Below are positions 1 through 12,700 of a stretch of 64,000 nucleotides of DNA, in pieces. This stretch comes from Paramarasmius palmivorus. Lineage: Eukaryota; Basidiomycota; Agaricomycetes; Agaricales; Marasmiaceae. The stretch spans positions 1 to 64,000 of the forward strand of contig JAYKXP010000132.1 in NCBI GenBank assembly GCA_037176845.1. Reading direction: 5' to 3'. Position numbers and translations under genes: made by a program. A model generated the notes under the pieces. That model had not been told where the DNA came from, searched no databases, and was given only the letters and a program-made list of their open reading frames with translations. Position 1 is the first letter of the stretch. Each line of letters begins with the position of its first letter.

Positions 1-1645
1 CCTTTTGCCAAGGGAGAAGGTATTTCTGGCCATGTATGCGGAAATGTGAGCATGGGAGCATCTGGTCCTTTTGTAGATCAGGATGTACTATCAGGTAGTT
101 ACATTGACGGGATCAGTACTTATAATTTGCTTATTTGCTTAGCTTACTTGTATGTGCCACTACATGCGGGTGTATTTATCATGAATAACAATATTGTAAC
201 GAGTTGATACACATGGTACATTGACGATTCCATAGCGGACGCACCACTCAACATCTCCAGGGCCAATCCAAGAGAGGTAACCCATACCCTACTGCTTGTC
301 GTTTTTCAGTTCTGAGTACTGTGTTGGGAGCCGATGGCATTGGAGTGATTTCCTGAGCTTAAAACGTCAGAGAAAGCAAGCAAAAGTCGAGGGAGGCGTG
401 CCTTGACATCAAGAAAAACGCCGTATCGTGTATCGTAGTGTCTTCCGAGTTCGATCGATAGTATATATAGTACATGACCTCGACGACAGCTGGGAGTAGA
501 GCGTAGTTCAATCAATAAGTACGACACTGGGGTTAAAAACTTAAACGCACAGTCTAGATGTCCTGGTGATAGAAAGGAAGGATCCAAGAGTTCAGGTTGC
601 GTCTGTGATCAACTGAAGATGTCAATGACGCGTGATGGGCCAGAAGCGACTGCTATGTCTTGAGCCTAGCGAACCGACGCGCTGTTGAAGGCAATCAATG
701 CTTGACTGGATGTAGTTCTCTCTCTGGATGGACCACGTACACGTGTGTCTCGTCTCTTAACGAACATAAGCCCATCCATGGTTCACTTTTACTGCGAAAA
801 GGAACTTGCAGATCCAGAGCACTAGCTCTCGTGTAAATGATCTTGACAGCGTAAGTGAGACCGCTCAAATGTCACAAAATCTCTTTGTGGATCCGAGATG
901 TGAAAGATGGCTCGAATGTCTTCGCTGATACCACAATAAGTATGGGATCGAGCAGCTCTACCAAAGTGCGAGCTTTTGAATGGCGAGGTTGAACGTTGGG
1001 CAATTTGGGGACGACTATATGCTCGCCCACCTACGCTCTGAGATATTTCTGCCATGTATTGGTGGTATATAGAAAATGGATCCTGTGTGACGCATAATTA
1101 AGCATAATTCTCTGATCATGACGAACAGCCTGCAAACTCACCGACTCAATAACAGCATCCCAACGATGATATTACCTAATTCACGTCCCACAGAAGCCAG
1201 GACATTTCCTCCAATAGCGTTGATCCATATCTTGAAGAGGGTCTGATAGGGTGTGTTGACGAGTCGAGGAAGGCAGACGATGGTGGTATGGGAATAAGGC
1301 GCGCGACGCGTCTCTGCTGCTGACGACCATGTTCCTCGACATCCATCCTCTTCCTATCTCCTTGGCAAGCACACTCTTCCCAATCTCCTTGAGCATCATT
1401 CAAGGAGCAATGTGAAAGGTACGTTTCCATTTACTTTGCTGCTCCCAGGCAGCTTACTGATACGCTTGGTTACTTTTCCGCAGGTCCCGTCTCAATCTCG
1501 ATCCCGACATGTACAACCTCAGATCGGACCTTCATCCATTCTTACAAGCCCAAAACAATAGACCCACTATGGCATCATATATGACCGTTTATCGACCATT
1601 TTAGCCTCCAGTGTCATGTAACAAACCAGGGCTATCATCCACTGA
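1..1645. other. Left-edge region, no gene recognised
   Basis: I see no open frame of convincing length or composition here. Several 60-95 codon frames exist on the minus strand but share no recognisable motif and have no matching exon partners. The CSE1-derived sequence begins just to the right. Confidence 0.5.
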
Positions 1646-2671
1646 CAAAAGTCGTCGTTGCCGGGGTATGTACCTTCTAGATCTTTAAATTTCATGCTGA
1701 GGCCTGACCTGACCACCTATTATCCTCCTTCTAGGTTTTCTCTATGCTAACATGAGCTGAGAACGACAGAACTGCTCGATGTTTCTATTGGCGGCACCTG
1801 CAGGTGCAGGAGGTGCAGGAGTTGCAGGAGTAGACAACGAAGGCGTCTCAGCCACCACCTTCCTCACCCCTCTCAACTGAATAGAGTCATTGTAAAAGTC
1901 GTCTAGGCAAGCAACGGTTCCAACAGACTCGCCAACGTCTCGGATGATCCTTGGTTTCGCAATGTCTCCGCTTCCTTTCAATCGCATCCGGTCACTACAC
2001 CCAACTCTTTACCAGAACGGAAATTGTATCTACGTTGACGAAAGCCCAGTCATCATTTCCAATGTATGTACCTCCTTCTATACTGCGCCCTGACCTACCT
2101 CAAACTCTAGTCCTCCGTCTAGGTTTCTCTCCGGCAGCATGAGCTAGAACAATCCGAGGACGACCCTCTCGAATTCACCCATCCTGACCTCTCCACGGGA
2201 GTGCAGGGGGTGCAGGAGCATCCAACGAGTGTGTTGCCCGCAGTCAGGCATTGTCTCGTTCCGACCAACTATTCACAGAGATCAACCTCGTGATGTCCAA
2301 GTTTACGGACCCGTTCCTCGAGCTCTTCCAAAGAACCGCAACAAGTCTAGATCTACTCAAAATGCTCTCCCTACACCCGAGAAATTCATTCGAACTCGAT
2401 GCATGATCCTGCTCGCAGAAACCTACCACGACTTCACGTGTCAAGATATCCCACCGACAGTCCCACGAGGATTTTTTCACCAGCGAATCAGGATGGATCC
2501 CGATGCATGTTCATGGGATCCATGGCACCCGGATGAGCTCAGGAACAGCGATCCCGGTGGACCAACACCTTCTTTGCCGTCTCAGCTCAAGAGAGGTACC
2601 CTAGAAGTCGTCGAGGTAAGTCTAACGATCCCTCCACAAATTTAGAAGTGATATCTCACCATTCTTTCCAG

Positions 2672-2772
2672 CTGTTTGTGAAACTATACACCGAAAAGCT
2701 CCTGGAATCCAACGCCGTACCAGCGTTTCTCCAAGGCGTCCGATCACTGGTAGGTTCCAACAGACTCACCAA
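2672..2772 (+). repeat. Direct repeat, copy 1 of CSE1 segment
   Basis: This stretch begins CTGTTTGTGAAA and encodes LFVKLYTEKLLES. It is nearly repeated at 2983-3083 (LFVKLYTEQLLES). Both copies include the following intron donor GTAGGTTCCAACAG, so the duplication includes non-coding sequence. Confidence 0.9.
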
Positions 2773-2982
2773 CAAGTGCGTTGCAGATTTTTTCTCCTAT
2801 ATTGTCGCTCAGCCTTGCTATAGGATGTACAGCCACTTGCAGAACAGGACAAAGCAGCTCTACGATCGCGGCTTGTACCAGCAATGCTCCAACTTTCGGG
2901 CCCTCAGATAAAGGAATACGCGCTCAAGTCGCAGAATCAGTCGCCCTGATTGCGGAGCTCGACTTTCCTTCATCCCTTCCAG

Positions 2983-3083
2983 CTGTTTGTGAAATTATAC
3001 ACCGAACAACTACTTGAATCCAATGCCGTACCCGTGTTTGTCCAAGGCGTCTGGTCGCTGGTAGGTTCCAACAGCCTTACCAG
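2983..3083 (+). repeat. Direct repeat, copy 2 of CSE1 segment
   Basis: This is the partner of the 2672-2772 repeat. Here the CSE1 reading continues into the next exon (SDDPLVSQCLRFLSTAIRSG), so it is the more complete of the two copies. Confidence 0.9.
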
Positions 3084-4652
3084 TGTCTCAGATGATCCCT
3101 TGGTTTCCCAATGCCTTCGCTTCCTTTCCACTGCGATCCGCTCAGGTCACTACACTCAGCTATTCACTACGACAGAAACTATTTCTACCTTGGTTGAAGG
3201 CGTCGTCATTCCGGATGTACGTACGTACCTTCTTTCATGCTAAGCCCTGACCACCTCTAATCCGCCTTCTAGGTCTCTCTCCGCCAACATGAGCTAGGCA
3301 ATTTGGGGATGACCCGCTTGAATTCATCCGTCTGGAACTTTCTATTGGCGGTGCAGGTGCAGAAGGTGTGGGAGTATCTAACGAAGGTGTTACCCGTCGT
3401 CAGGCAGCTGCAGACGTTGTCAAAGCCCTCGTCGGTACTGGAGGCGGTGAGGGCGAAAAGGTCACCACTAGCATCGTCGGCAACTGGATTGAGCGAGGCC
3501 TTACCGAGTACGTTCAAGCTGGGAAGAGCACAGACGGCGAAGGGTGGAAGGCCAAAGATAGCGCAATCTACCTCCCCACTGCCCTTGCTTCTCGAGGCGC
3601 AACCGCTCAACACGGTGTTACGGCAACGAACGCACTCGTTGATGTCGTCAAGTCTTTCTCGGACCACGTTTATGAGGACTTGCAAGCTCAGGGCAACGTA
3701 CATCCGATATTGCAAGTGGATGCTATCCGGTTCTTGTACACATTCCGAAAGCAAGTATTAAGAGGCCACCTACATTAGGCTGTTAGTCATTACTGATCCC
3801 TCAAATAGCTCACCAAACAACAACTGCTTTACGTTCTTCCACTGCTAGCAAGACACCTGCAGTCAGATAACTATGTATACACCTATATAGCAATCACCAT
3901 CGAGAGAGAGTGTTAGCGATATCGATACGACAACCTGGTCAAAGTCAGATGCTGTATGTCCCATGCTCCTATTCATTGACTAGCCCTCACAATACCATTT
4001 CAGGTTCATTCAAACTGACATTCACGAAACCGCCAATGACCTCATCAATGCTCTACTTTCCAAAACCGAAGCTGCAGGGACCCCAGAAAAGGTTGCTGAG
4101 AACGACCATCTGATGAAATGTATGTCCCTAAGACCCAAGTGTTCTCTTTTCTCCTCACTAACAGCTGGTACTCATCAGGTACAATGCGAGTCATTGTCAC
4201 TGCACGGCAGTCTCTTTCACCCAACTACCAGGCGCTGCTCAAGCGATTCGTTGATATCCTCGGCGTCATCTTGCGGAACCCTATCATTTAACAGGGCCGC
4301 AGCCTTCGAATCTCTCATGATCATCAAACTTTTCAGTCCGCCAGGAACTACGCTGAAAGAGGCGAAATCTTCATCTGGAACCGACGACGACGCATTTGTC
4401 ACAATGACAGCAATAGACGAAGAAGAGAAAAGCACAGGCTACCAAGCAGCATATTCCAGACTTGCGACATCTGAATCTGTCGACATTGACCCAGTTGCAT
4501 ATGTCGGCGACCCGGAAAAGTACTTGGGCGGGGAGATGGTGAGGTTCTCAAAGCAAGGGGGCGGTCGTCTTCGGGAATTGCTTTCGCAGTGTAATCCACA
4601 GGTCGTGGGTCCGGTAATACAGAGTTTGGCTCAGGCAGGATATGTGATATGA

Positions 4653-5437
4653 GATCCATTTTGATTATTAGGATAGATTAAACCGAACTAATCGTGGATG
4701 GTTTGCTGGTTTAGGTGCGAGTGAGGATGAGGAGATCCGGATGCCCGGTCAGTCTGCGCCTGTTCCCACCGGATTTCCGGATGCGGAAATCCGGATGCCC
4801 GGATATTTTAGTATTTTCTGAGCTGGAAAATGATGTCAAAACATAGCATTGTCAACAAGTACTCAGAAACATAAAACATGTAGAAGTTATTATATCTTCT
4901 AGCTCTTCTCTAGTGCTTTTGGAATAGGAAAGATATCAAATTGTGTTACTTGCAGTATGGATAGACAATATGCTTAAAATATAGAATATATCCCTCAGTA
5001 ATATTTAGCAGAAATGGCTCAAATTCATGGGATTATTGACCTGTTTTATATCCACCACTATGAGGGAAATACATGATATTGTTTTTGCATATTATAGAAG
5101 TTGTCTGCTCTGCATTATACTGTATATTTCATGAAGGAAAACATGCAAAGTACATGGAATTATGGAAATATTGTCAATGCTACAGTATGAGAGAAATATA
5201 TTAAATGTTGCAGTCATACCCTATGTGTTTTCTCTGGTCTTTAATTCCATATCCTGCCTTCATATTGCATTCATTATCTGAGGTGTAGAAGAACCATTTC
5301 CCCGTAGTGACCTTGTCTTTGGTGATATTGATAAATTTATATAACTAAGCAGGCGGCTTGGAAGGAGGTACTAGCGAGGTTAACCCTGTAGAACGAAGAC
5401 AGCGAATGAGGTACATATTCGAATGTATAAGTGTATA
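4653..5437. other. AT-rich spacer, no gene
   Basis: This spacer lies between the CSE1 pseudogene and the F-box-like gene. It is distinctly AT-rich from about 4800 to 5350 and has no open frame of note. Its left end carries the CCGGATGCCCGG repeats listed separately. Confidence 0.6.
4735..4802. repeat. Short direct repeat plus perfect palindrome
   Basis: ATCCGGATGCCCGG occurs at 4735-4748 and again at 4789-4802. Between them is a perfect inverted repeat with 9-bp arms: GGATTTCCG at 4771-4779 and CGGAAATCC at 4784-4792, with the 4-nt loop GATG. It could be the remnant of a small transposon end, but no matching second terminus was seen. Confidence 0.6.
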
Positions 5438-6611
5438 CTACGACACAGAACCAGAGAATTGTACAGGAAAAGGACTATCATGGAACGAGGAATGGCCAAT
5501 CTCGCGACACAGCAAATGTTGACGGGCGCATCGCCAAAACACATCCCACGTTTTACACTTTCTACAATCTATTGCCACCCGCGAGACGCGGGACAAAAAG
5601 GCCTCGTTGGTCTCGTCCGAGGTCGCGTAATCAGGCAACTCGATAGTACTGTAGTTCGCCATGATGAACCGCCTGTTGAATGTCGCCTTCGCAAAAGCCC
5701 GACGAGCGAGGTAACCGTCCCATCCATGGAAGAAGAATACCGCGAATATGCGCCACGAAGACGGAATCTTGACGTATTTCAGATTCTCGCCGACGTGCGA
5801 TGGATAATCCTCGAAGAGCAGACTGACTTCTGTCAGAGCCGGCATGTCTTGCCACGGAGGTAAGGTGGCTTCGGACCTGAACATCCAAGCGAGGTTCCTG
5901 CCTACATCCATATGCAATCGTTGGAGCGATGGCCAGCACGAGGAACGAATGGTAGAGAGGGAAGTTGAACTTTCGTGGCCGCCGATGATGCTACAATAGC
6001 TGAGAGCTAACGAGCCCAGAGTGGCTTCGGAAGACGATGGAGAGAGGCAAAGCTCAACGGGGCACCGTGCTTCTTTGACCAAGAGATAGCTCGTGTTCCG
6101 CAAGTGAAGGAATAGGATTCGGTTGGTGATAGGAATTGCAAGGAGGAGTTTGTCTGGGTAACATCCGCACTTCGTGATGATGTCCATTTCCATGCGAAGG
6201 AGGTTCGCGCAGGAGAAGCGCTGGTCTTGGCTTGGCCCGAGGCAGGGATGATCAGACTCGAAGATAAGAGTCAATTGGTGGACGTATGGGATACGATAAG
6301 GATTGTTATGGATAGAGGTGTGAAAAGAGAGCAAAGATCTCGCGTTGTGTATGACTACTGATTCGTAGAGCGATACATATATCCTGGCTCGGAAACAGGG
6401 CGTTCAATGCCGTTATAAGAAGAGAAATAAAAGATACTCACCATTCCGTTATACTCCTGTTCAAGAGAAGTAGCCACATGTTCCCTTTCAAACCGACGTT
6501 TTCCAAGAGTAACTCGAAACAACGGCCCATAAGTTCCAACGGAAGAACAGGATTAGCCGATACTTTCGTTCGTGTGTAAAGGCTGAGGTTCGGCAGGGGT
6601 TGCATAGGCAT
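5438..6611 (-). CDS. F-box-like protein (paralog 1 of 4)
   Basis: F-box-like proteins of this kind usually act as substrate adaptors of SCF ubiquitin ligases; the target is unknown. Exon 1 is 6611-6442, a 58-nt GT-AG intron is 6441-6384, and exon 2 is 6383-5438, giving 371 aa. The N-terminus carries the short F-box-like helix VLPLELMGRCFELLLENVG, followed by GNMWLLLLNRSITEW at the splice. The rest is leucine-rich with regular tryptophans, as in the paralogs at 25786, 28849 and 30177. The intron is phase 2 with G as first base of exon 2, exactly as in those three. The ATG at 6611 is the first in frame with the F-box-like motif. The F-box assignment is moderate because the motif is short and degenerate. 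Confidence 0.7.
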
Positions 6612-7307
6612 ATCGACGGTGGTGATAAGTCCACCCCATCGTGAGTGGTGGTATACTTAAGTAGGAGGCGATTGTGCCCAGTGGGAAGGGGGAAGTTGTT
6701 ACATAAGCATCACTGACATGGATTCACCACTCGTTTCTTTGTAATCTTCACAATCTCCATCCCTGTTCGCTCGAAGCTGGTCCGTGATTCTATGACAAAG
6801 TGAGCTTTTCTGCATGTCAAGCTGCTTATTTAATACGGCGGGTTAATCGTAGGCAAACGTTCCGACATGATGATTCAGATTCGAAATTTGCGGTGAATAC
6901 AGCTTAATCTTCCTTCAGTGCAGCAATAGGTACGCAATTGATTAACAATAGAAGTTGGTGCCGTACGGTGGATTACAACGACTGATACCACACGCTTATT
7001 TAATAGGTCGTCTTTACACTCCTTCGCGAGCTGAGAACCTGCCCGGGCATGATCGAAAGTCTCACCAAATATCCGGAAGTAGGCGTTGATAAGCTTCTTC
7101 CGATGATTTTTCAGAGGATGACCACGGCTCGGGAGTTCCTGAGTCTGCTGGTTGGGGTCCAGGCATGAGTAGGAGAGTCTGCGAGGGCAGGTGAGCATAC
7201 GTTGCTGGAGAGTCTGCCTCCTTGCTTATCATATCCCGCTCGAGATGAAATACAGAATGCTCATAAAAAGGCAAATTGACCCAATAGGTTGTGCTAGAGA
7301 CCTGACC
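6612..7307. other. Divergent intergenic region
   Basis: The F-box-like gene reads left from here and the 7308 gene reads right. No long frame is supported, and no clear TATA box was identified. It presumably holds both promoters. Confidence 0.45.
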
Positions 7308-8311
7308 ATGATTCCGTTCGCCCCCCAAATCGATTTCCCCTCGTCGCAAGTCGAGGTACCCTTCTCTCAGCTCGACGCTCACTTCATGATGAAGTACCTA
7401 AAAAGCAACCCGAATGTCATTCCCATGGGCGGTAAATTCAAGACCGACGGCCCTTTGGACACAGAAGCGTGCAACTTTCATGGAACTACAAGACCTGTTC
7501 AAGTTGTCGAACACATTACTCTGCGCGACAACGAACAATCCGCTCAGGGCATTACACCTACTATAATGGCCATCACGGATAGTGTGCAGCCCGTTAACCA
7601 GGACAAGGACGATATCGGTCAGGTACGTATCACTGTTATTCTGGTCAAGCCAGTTTCCTGATTCTTAGTAGGCGATCCCATTCACCCAGAGCCTTCAGAA
7701 GCTGAGGCTTTGCTCACCGGACGGCGATGTGATGGGCAAACCCGTCTCTAAGGCCTTTGACTACGACTTCACTTCGGTATTTAATAATCAAAAGAGCTCA
7801 TTTGAAGGCCTCCGTGCTAGGTTGAACATTGCTTCAGAGGTCAGTTCAAGCTTTGGTATCCAGGGTAGTAGCTCAAGTGGCAATAGACCGTGACACCGGT
7901 TACATTCCCTTTGGCGGGCGAAGCGATTGAGGTTTACCTCACAAACAGAACTCAGGTTCGTCTGTCGTCAGTACGAGGAGAGAACTATTCACTCATAGAC
8001 TGGAGTAGGTCCGTTATCATGGCATGAATTGGCTCGGAGTGCTGCAACCAAAGTCGTTGATACTTGCTACGGTACGCGTCTACCGTTTGTTGGGATTCTT
8101 CGACAAGAGCAGGTTCGCCAGTTATGTGAGTTAAGACATTTGACGTCCAACTAGTATTGATGTGAGCTCGCAGCGACTCTATTTGGAGCTGGCGGAGGTG
8201 GACATGCTCATGGTTGAAGGAGCGTTAGATGTCCTCCTGAATCTTCAAAAAGATGTTGCCGCACAGGATGCGCAATACATCGACCCATTCGTCCGTACCT
8301 TCATGTTTTAA
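7308..8311 (+). CDS. Hypothetical protein, five exons
   Basis: I do not recognise this protein (267 aa as modelled). Exons are 7308-7622, 7672-7839, 7887-7955, 7999-8112 and 8174-8311. All four introns are phase 0 and 43-61 nt long, with good GT and AG ends (GTACGT, GTCAGT, GTTCGT, GTTCGC). The start ATG has A at -3. Visible features are a central basic stretch (SSFEGLRARLNIASE) and a likely helical C-terminus rich in Leu, Glu and Asp (RLYLELAEVDMLMVEGALD). No signal peptide or membrane segment is seen. It is convergent with the gene at 8779-9705. The consistent splicing across five exons is the main evidence that it is a real gene. Confidence 0.6.
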
Positions 8312-8778
8312 CACCGTTGCGACTTTACGAAAATGAACCAGTTTACGAGGTATGATCGGTTTGTCTATGTAAAATGTACATTAGGTTATGCCATCTCAAA
8401 TTGATATTACGCCGAAAGATTAGCACAGAGCAGTGATAGTACTGAGGAGTTTAGGAGGATTGCAAAAATCACAGTATTCCGCTGGGATGCGTTTGTGTGA
8501 ATGTGTGTGGCGGGCGCGGTGTCAATAGATGTCTCAAACTGTGTGGAATGACTATCAATTTGAGGATAACACCTATTGATAGAGGAACGTCTGCTGGTAT
8601 GGCCACTGCTCTGCATCCTTCAGTCGGACAATGTAGCAGCGGCCTCATCTATCCTTTGGACTTGTTCTTCGTATAGGCAAGACCACAAGAAGACATCACA
8701 ATATTCTCGAGTATACAACATGGGTTAACATCGCAGTGTACAAACCTAATATACATAGGCAAGAAGAAGCATTCTGCA
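8312..8778. other. Convergent intergenic spacer
   Basis: This is the 3' flank of both neighbouring genes. Nothing coding is supported. I looked for a Helitron 3' terminus (hairpin followed by CTRR) and found no convincing one. Confidence 0.45.
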
Positions 8779-9705
8779 TCAATTGAGAGCGTCCACCACT
8801 TCCGCACAAACGACTTCCGTTAATAACCTCTGAAATAAGGTTTATTAACTGATGTATCCACGACTTGCGGTGTACTCACGAAATAAATTTGGCCGAAGAC
8901 TTTGTACTGGACGCGATGGAATCGTAGTGTCAAGATGACATCCATTCCCGGGATGAGGGTGTCGGCGGGAACTTCTGCATTGTTCCAAAGCGCCTGCAGT
9001 ACTTAAGCATGGGCGAGAAGGCGAGTAGGGAGAATATGGACTAACCACAGTGTTAGTTGTGAAATACGCACACGCACACTCAAGTGGGGTGTGGCTCTGC
9101 ATCACAGGAGACAAGACCTGCAGAGGTGATGAGGGCATTTACGAGTTAGCGGAGAAAATGTTGACCTTGGTGCCGGAAAGACTTAAGTGAGTTGACATTT
9201 CCTGAATTACACCCTGTTGCTTTGCGAATAGTCGGAGACAGTCTTGAAAGATGCGGCCATACGTGTTGTGGTTCGTGTTGAGTTCAGGCCGACGAATGGC
9301 GATCTCGGTGCTGGTAACAACACCCGGAACCTGGTATTGAAGAGAACACAATCACTTTAACGATTGAACCGCATGAAGGCAAGGACCACTCACTCGCTCT
9401 TCCAAATCATCCAATTCCTGAACCAGTGCGAGACGCCCCAATATTTCACGCTCGAATTGAGCCCCACGGTTGTCAACTACGGTTTCATGCAAAATGGATA
9501 TAGGCCCAAAAGAACGATGCGATTGCTTGACCAATTTTGTATCCCAAGAGGGCACAGTACGAACCAAACTTTGGGAATTTGGCGCCATCAAACGAGTGGT
9601 AGCAGCGGCAATTCTGGCTTCCATGTTGGAGTGGGGATCCGTGCTCTGACGATGATGAGGGTGGGAGTCGTTAATCGTAGGAGACCTCACTTGTTTTATA
9701 GGCAT
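8779..9705 (-). CDS. Hypothetical protein next to the Helitron
   Basis: Function unknown. Modelled exons are 9705-9394, 9330-9166, 9117-9046, 8993-8880 and 8829-8779, with all introns phase 0 and good splice sites (GTGAGT, GTCAAC, GTTAGT, GTGAGT). The start is uncertain: an ATG at 9705 would sit 7 nt from the helicase stop, while later in-frame ATGs also precede the conserved part. The C-terminal half contains a strand-like stretch DTLIPGMDVILTLRFHRVQY, resembling segments in the proteins at 19949-20744 (NMLLPGTIVIGNIKMYKV) and 22246-23706 (DLLRPGTFLILALQPLVWV). I infer a shared beta-rich fold, possibly OB-like, but cannot prove it. It lies directly downstream of the Helitron helicase on the same strand, so it may be a passenger of the element. 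Confidence 0.55.
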
Positions 9706-12700
9706 GCTGTGGAAGTCAGCGGAAGGCGGAAAGATTCGAGGCCATTGGTCACTGGTGCAGAGCTGACTAAGTATATCTTGCAAAGGTTTGAAATAGTACT
9801 TATCTGGATCCGAGGGCGTTTGGTCAACCGTGGAGGAGGCAGTGCAGGTGCAGGCCTCTTCGTGGGAATCTCGACTGTGGAAGGGAGGTCCCTCCGAAGT
9901 TTTCGGCCGAAACGTGTTGTCATCGACAACAACGTTTCTGCCTGGTCTTGAATCTTGGTTAAGGTTTCGTCAGATACCCCGTCGTCGGCGTTATCAGCAG
10001 TGACGAAGTAGTTGTTATTGGAAGCGACTTGGAACGACTTCTTCCATCCCATGTCTCGTAAGTCTCGTCTCGCCTGTGCAACTTCAGTCGGAGAACCAAA
10101 TTTGATTATAGTTTGCAGACGCAAGTAGTCCATACGATGAAATTCCCTCCTAATGTCTTCACTCAGTCTGAACGAAATCTTGCTGAAATCGAACGGTCTT
10201 AGTATCAAGAGACCTTCCAAAGTGGTCACTCTGGAAATCATGACATACGGAGCCTCAGTATCATGGCACCCTTGTATATCTACTATAGCACTGTCCAGTG
10301 TTTGGCCCTGTGCTTTGTGAGCAGTGATGGACCATGCCGGGAGTATAGGTACTTGGGTCCTAGAGAAGGTATTCTTCCCTCTTATCACCGTTTCTTGTAT
10401 TCTGAAAGTGACTTTATCCTGAATAGCGACAACTTCTCCGACTTCAAGAGTGGGTATTTTACCTGCGACATTTTCGCATTCTACTATGACGGACTGTAGG
10501 TATCGTGTTCCAGTGGCACTTTTTCGATATCTGATTTCTTTCAGAATACCCTTGGTGCCGTTCACTATGCCACAGCCGACGTCAAAGTTGTAACCTATGA
10601 GGACGGGCATCCCGAGTACTAGTGGTAACCTCCCTAGCCTCTGTCCGGTTTTTCCTGAGTCCAGATTGAGTAGGTACTGTTTCAGGTCCTCATTCTCAAT
10701 TGGTTTATTATTCCAAAAGTCCTGTGCATGATAAAAGTGCACGTCACGCCCAGTTTCTTTCGCAAATTTGAACGTCGCCTCTTCGTTGAATCGGTCCTTC
10801 ACCGCGTTCTCAGAGACAATTATCGGCGCGGTGTTCCATCGGCATTCGGACCAGTTCGGGAGGACATTAGCCATTAGTCGGGTATTGAGAAGAGCGTAGT
10901 CTGCTTGTGTACATTGACCGAAACGCAAACGGGTTAATAGTGCGGGAAAGTCACAATTGTGAGTACTTTTTTGCCTCATGTTCTCCGTTAAGATAACCAC
11001 TGTATCTATACTCAGCCACAGCAGCTTTCCATGGATGTCGTCTTGCCCACGTGGAGTCCCTTTTCTTACTCTTTTCAAGTTTGCGAACAGTCTCGTTTCT
11101 CCCACTGGACGTAGTTGCGCAAAATCCCCAGCACAAATGACATTGATGCCTCCGAAATTGCTTTGGTGTTGTTTTGCAGCTACTAGAGCCTCGCTGATCC
11201 GCAACAAGAGCCTACAACTCACCATCGACACTTCGTCAATGAACAGATAGTCCACGCCTTTCCACATTGATACAAGTTCGGCACGTACTTTGTGGGGGAC
11301 GTTGGATCCACGAGTCTTATGGCTTAGCAACAGAGATGCATGGAGTGTCATACCTTCTATGTTTTTCGCAGCAATGCCGGTAAAGGATGCCAAACGGAAG
11401 CGTCGACCTTGGTTACGTCGATCAAAGAAGCTCTTTAAAGCATTAATCACTCTAGATTTACCAGTTCCTCCCGGTCCGCCCAAGAACATACGCAAAGGGG
11501 GCCCGTTGTTTTGCAGGCTGTGCTCGGCAACGATGCGGAATGCCCTCGCCTGCTCCGTGTTCAGACCAAACTCTTCAACAACTTCATCCATCGGCACAGT
11601 AGTTCCTTGATCTACAACTTCAGCTGCACCATTCGAACATATCGTGGGGGCTAGTGTTATTTCATCCCCCGCCGCTATTTCAAGATCCGGGGCTGCAGCA
11701 TAATCCGATACAATCGCGGCAGAAGAGCAATTGTGTTGAACGTCACCGTTGTGGTTGTCTTCTTGCGCACTATGGTCCGAAATACCAACGGCTCGCTTTG
11801 TAGACGCCCTGGAGGCCTCGTAGTGCTGTCTACAGTGCTGTTCCCAAACTGAGTCTGCCGCTTCTACACACTTCATAATTCCTTTCACGGAGTAACGTTT
11901 ACAGGCACTCTCACAATCACTTACAGCAGCGAACATATGACAAGCTCGAGCATGTAGCATGCATCGTTCAACGTTGGTGTCACGTCGTTGCTGATGCCAA
12001 GAATGCTTTTGATCCATAGCCATCAAATTTCTCAACACGTCGTCTTCGGTGTGGTAATCGTGCAGCGAAAGGTCAGCTGTTTCTCCGCATTTTGCAAAGT
12101 ATGGATTGTCATCATCGGCATGTACAGGTACCCGCAAACGTCGCTTCGAAAAATGGTCATCACGGCTATCTTTGCATTCATGTAGGATCTGCATATTATC
12201 CATGACTTTCAAAATTGAGGTAGATGCTTCATCGAGAAAGATTTGGAAAGCTTCGGACCACGATTGACGTGCTTCTTTTAGATCGGAAGCCACTCTCCAT
12301 GGACGGAAAAGGATCAGCATCAGTCGGCAATATCTCTCTCGCGCTTCCACTCTATCGCGGCGGGGTACACTAGGTCCGATCATGACAGGTACATGTCGAC
12401 GGGACGGCGCAACAATTTTGAGGAGATGAGTGGATGCTTGAGGATGGTCAGATAGGAATTCGATCGCAGGGCGTTTACGAGCCGAAGAAGCCAATAAAGT
12501 GAGTACTGAGCTAGGGTCGTCGTGGTCGTGGGCAGAGCCTGATAGGAAGTTAGAGTGGCAGTCACTATCGTTCTCAATAAAATCATCAAGGTCACTGCCG
12601 TTGTCGTCGTCTTCAATGTCACTCTCATTGTCAGGTAGAGGTCGGCTGTTTCCATTCCGAGGTTTGAGTACTTTCGTGGTTCGAGCAATGAACTCCCACA

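Larger units (their letters stand above)
1652..4652 (+). pseudogene. CSE1: Scrambled exportin-2 (CSE1/CAS) pseudogene
   Basis: Exportin-2 (CSE1) recycles importin-alpha from the nucleus with Ran-GTP and is normally a HEAT-repeat protein of about 950-1,000 residues. Here its sequence appears in pieces and in the wrong order. A mid-protein piece lies at about 1652-1872, and a second copy of nearby sequence at about 1905-2245. An earlier mid piece with the family stretch ETYHDFTCQDIPP lies at about 2270-2640. An N-terminal piece (KALRSRLVPAML-like, then AESVALIAELDFPS) lies at about 2820-2975. A long central piece lies at 2983-3776, and a C-terminal end (SVDIDPVAYVGDPEKYLG, closing QSLAQAGYVI and stop) at about 4290-4652. 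Frames change between pieces, and most of the N-terminal half and a block before the C-terminus are missing. An intron (about 3219-3272) is retained and is also seen in the duplicated pieces, so copying was at DNA level. The family call is secure; the gene cannot make exportin. Confidence 0.88.

Noticed and set aside
5423..5863. 146-codon plus-strand frame antisense to F-box-like paralog 1
   Set aside because: It is a shadow of the coding strand with no motif or splice support.
8820..8848. AT-rich hairpin near the end of the 8779-9705 gene, considered as the Helitron 3' terminal hairpin
   Set aside because: No CTRR follows at the usual 10-12 nt on the minus strand, the stem is AT-rich with a bulge, and the site overlaps a good intron acceptor.
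9364..9951. 195-codon plus-strand frame across the helicase 3' end
   Set aside because: It overlaps two supported minus-strand genes and has no recognisable feature.
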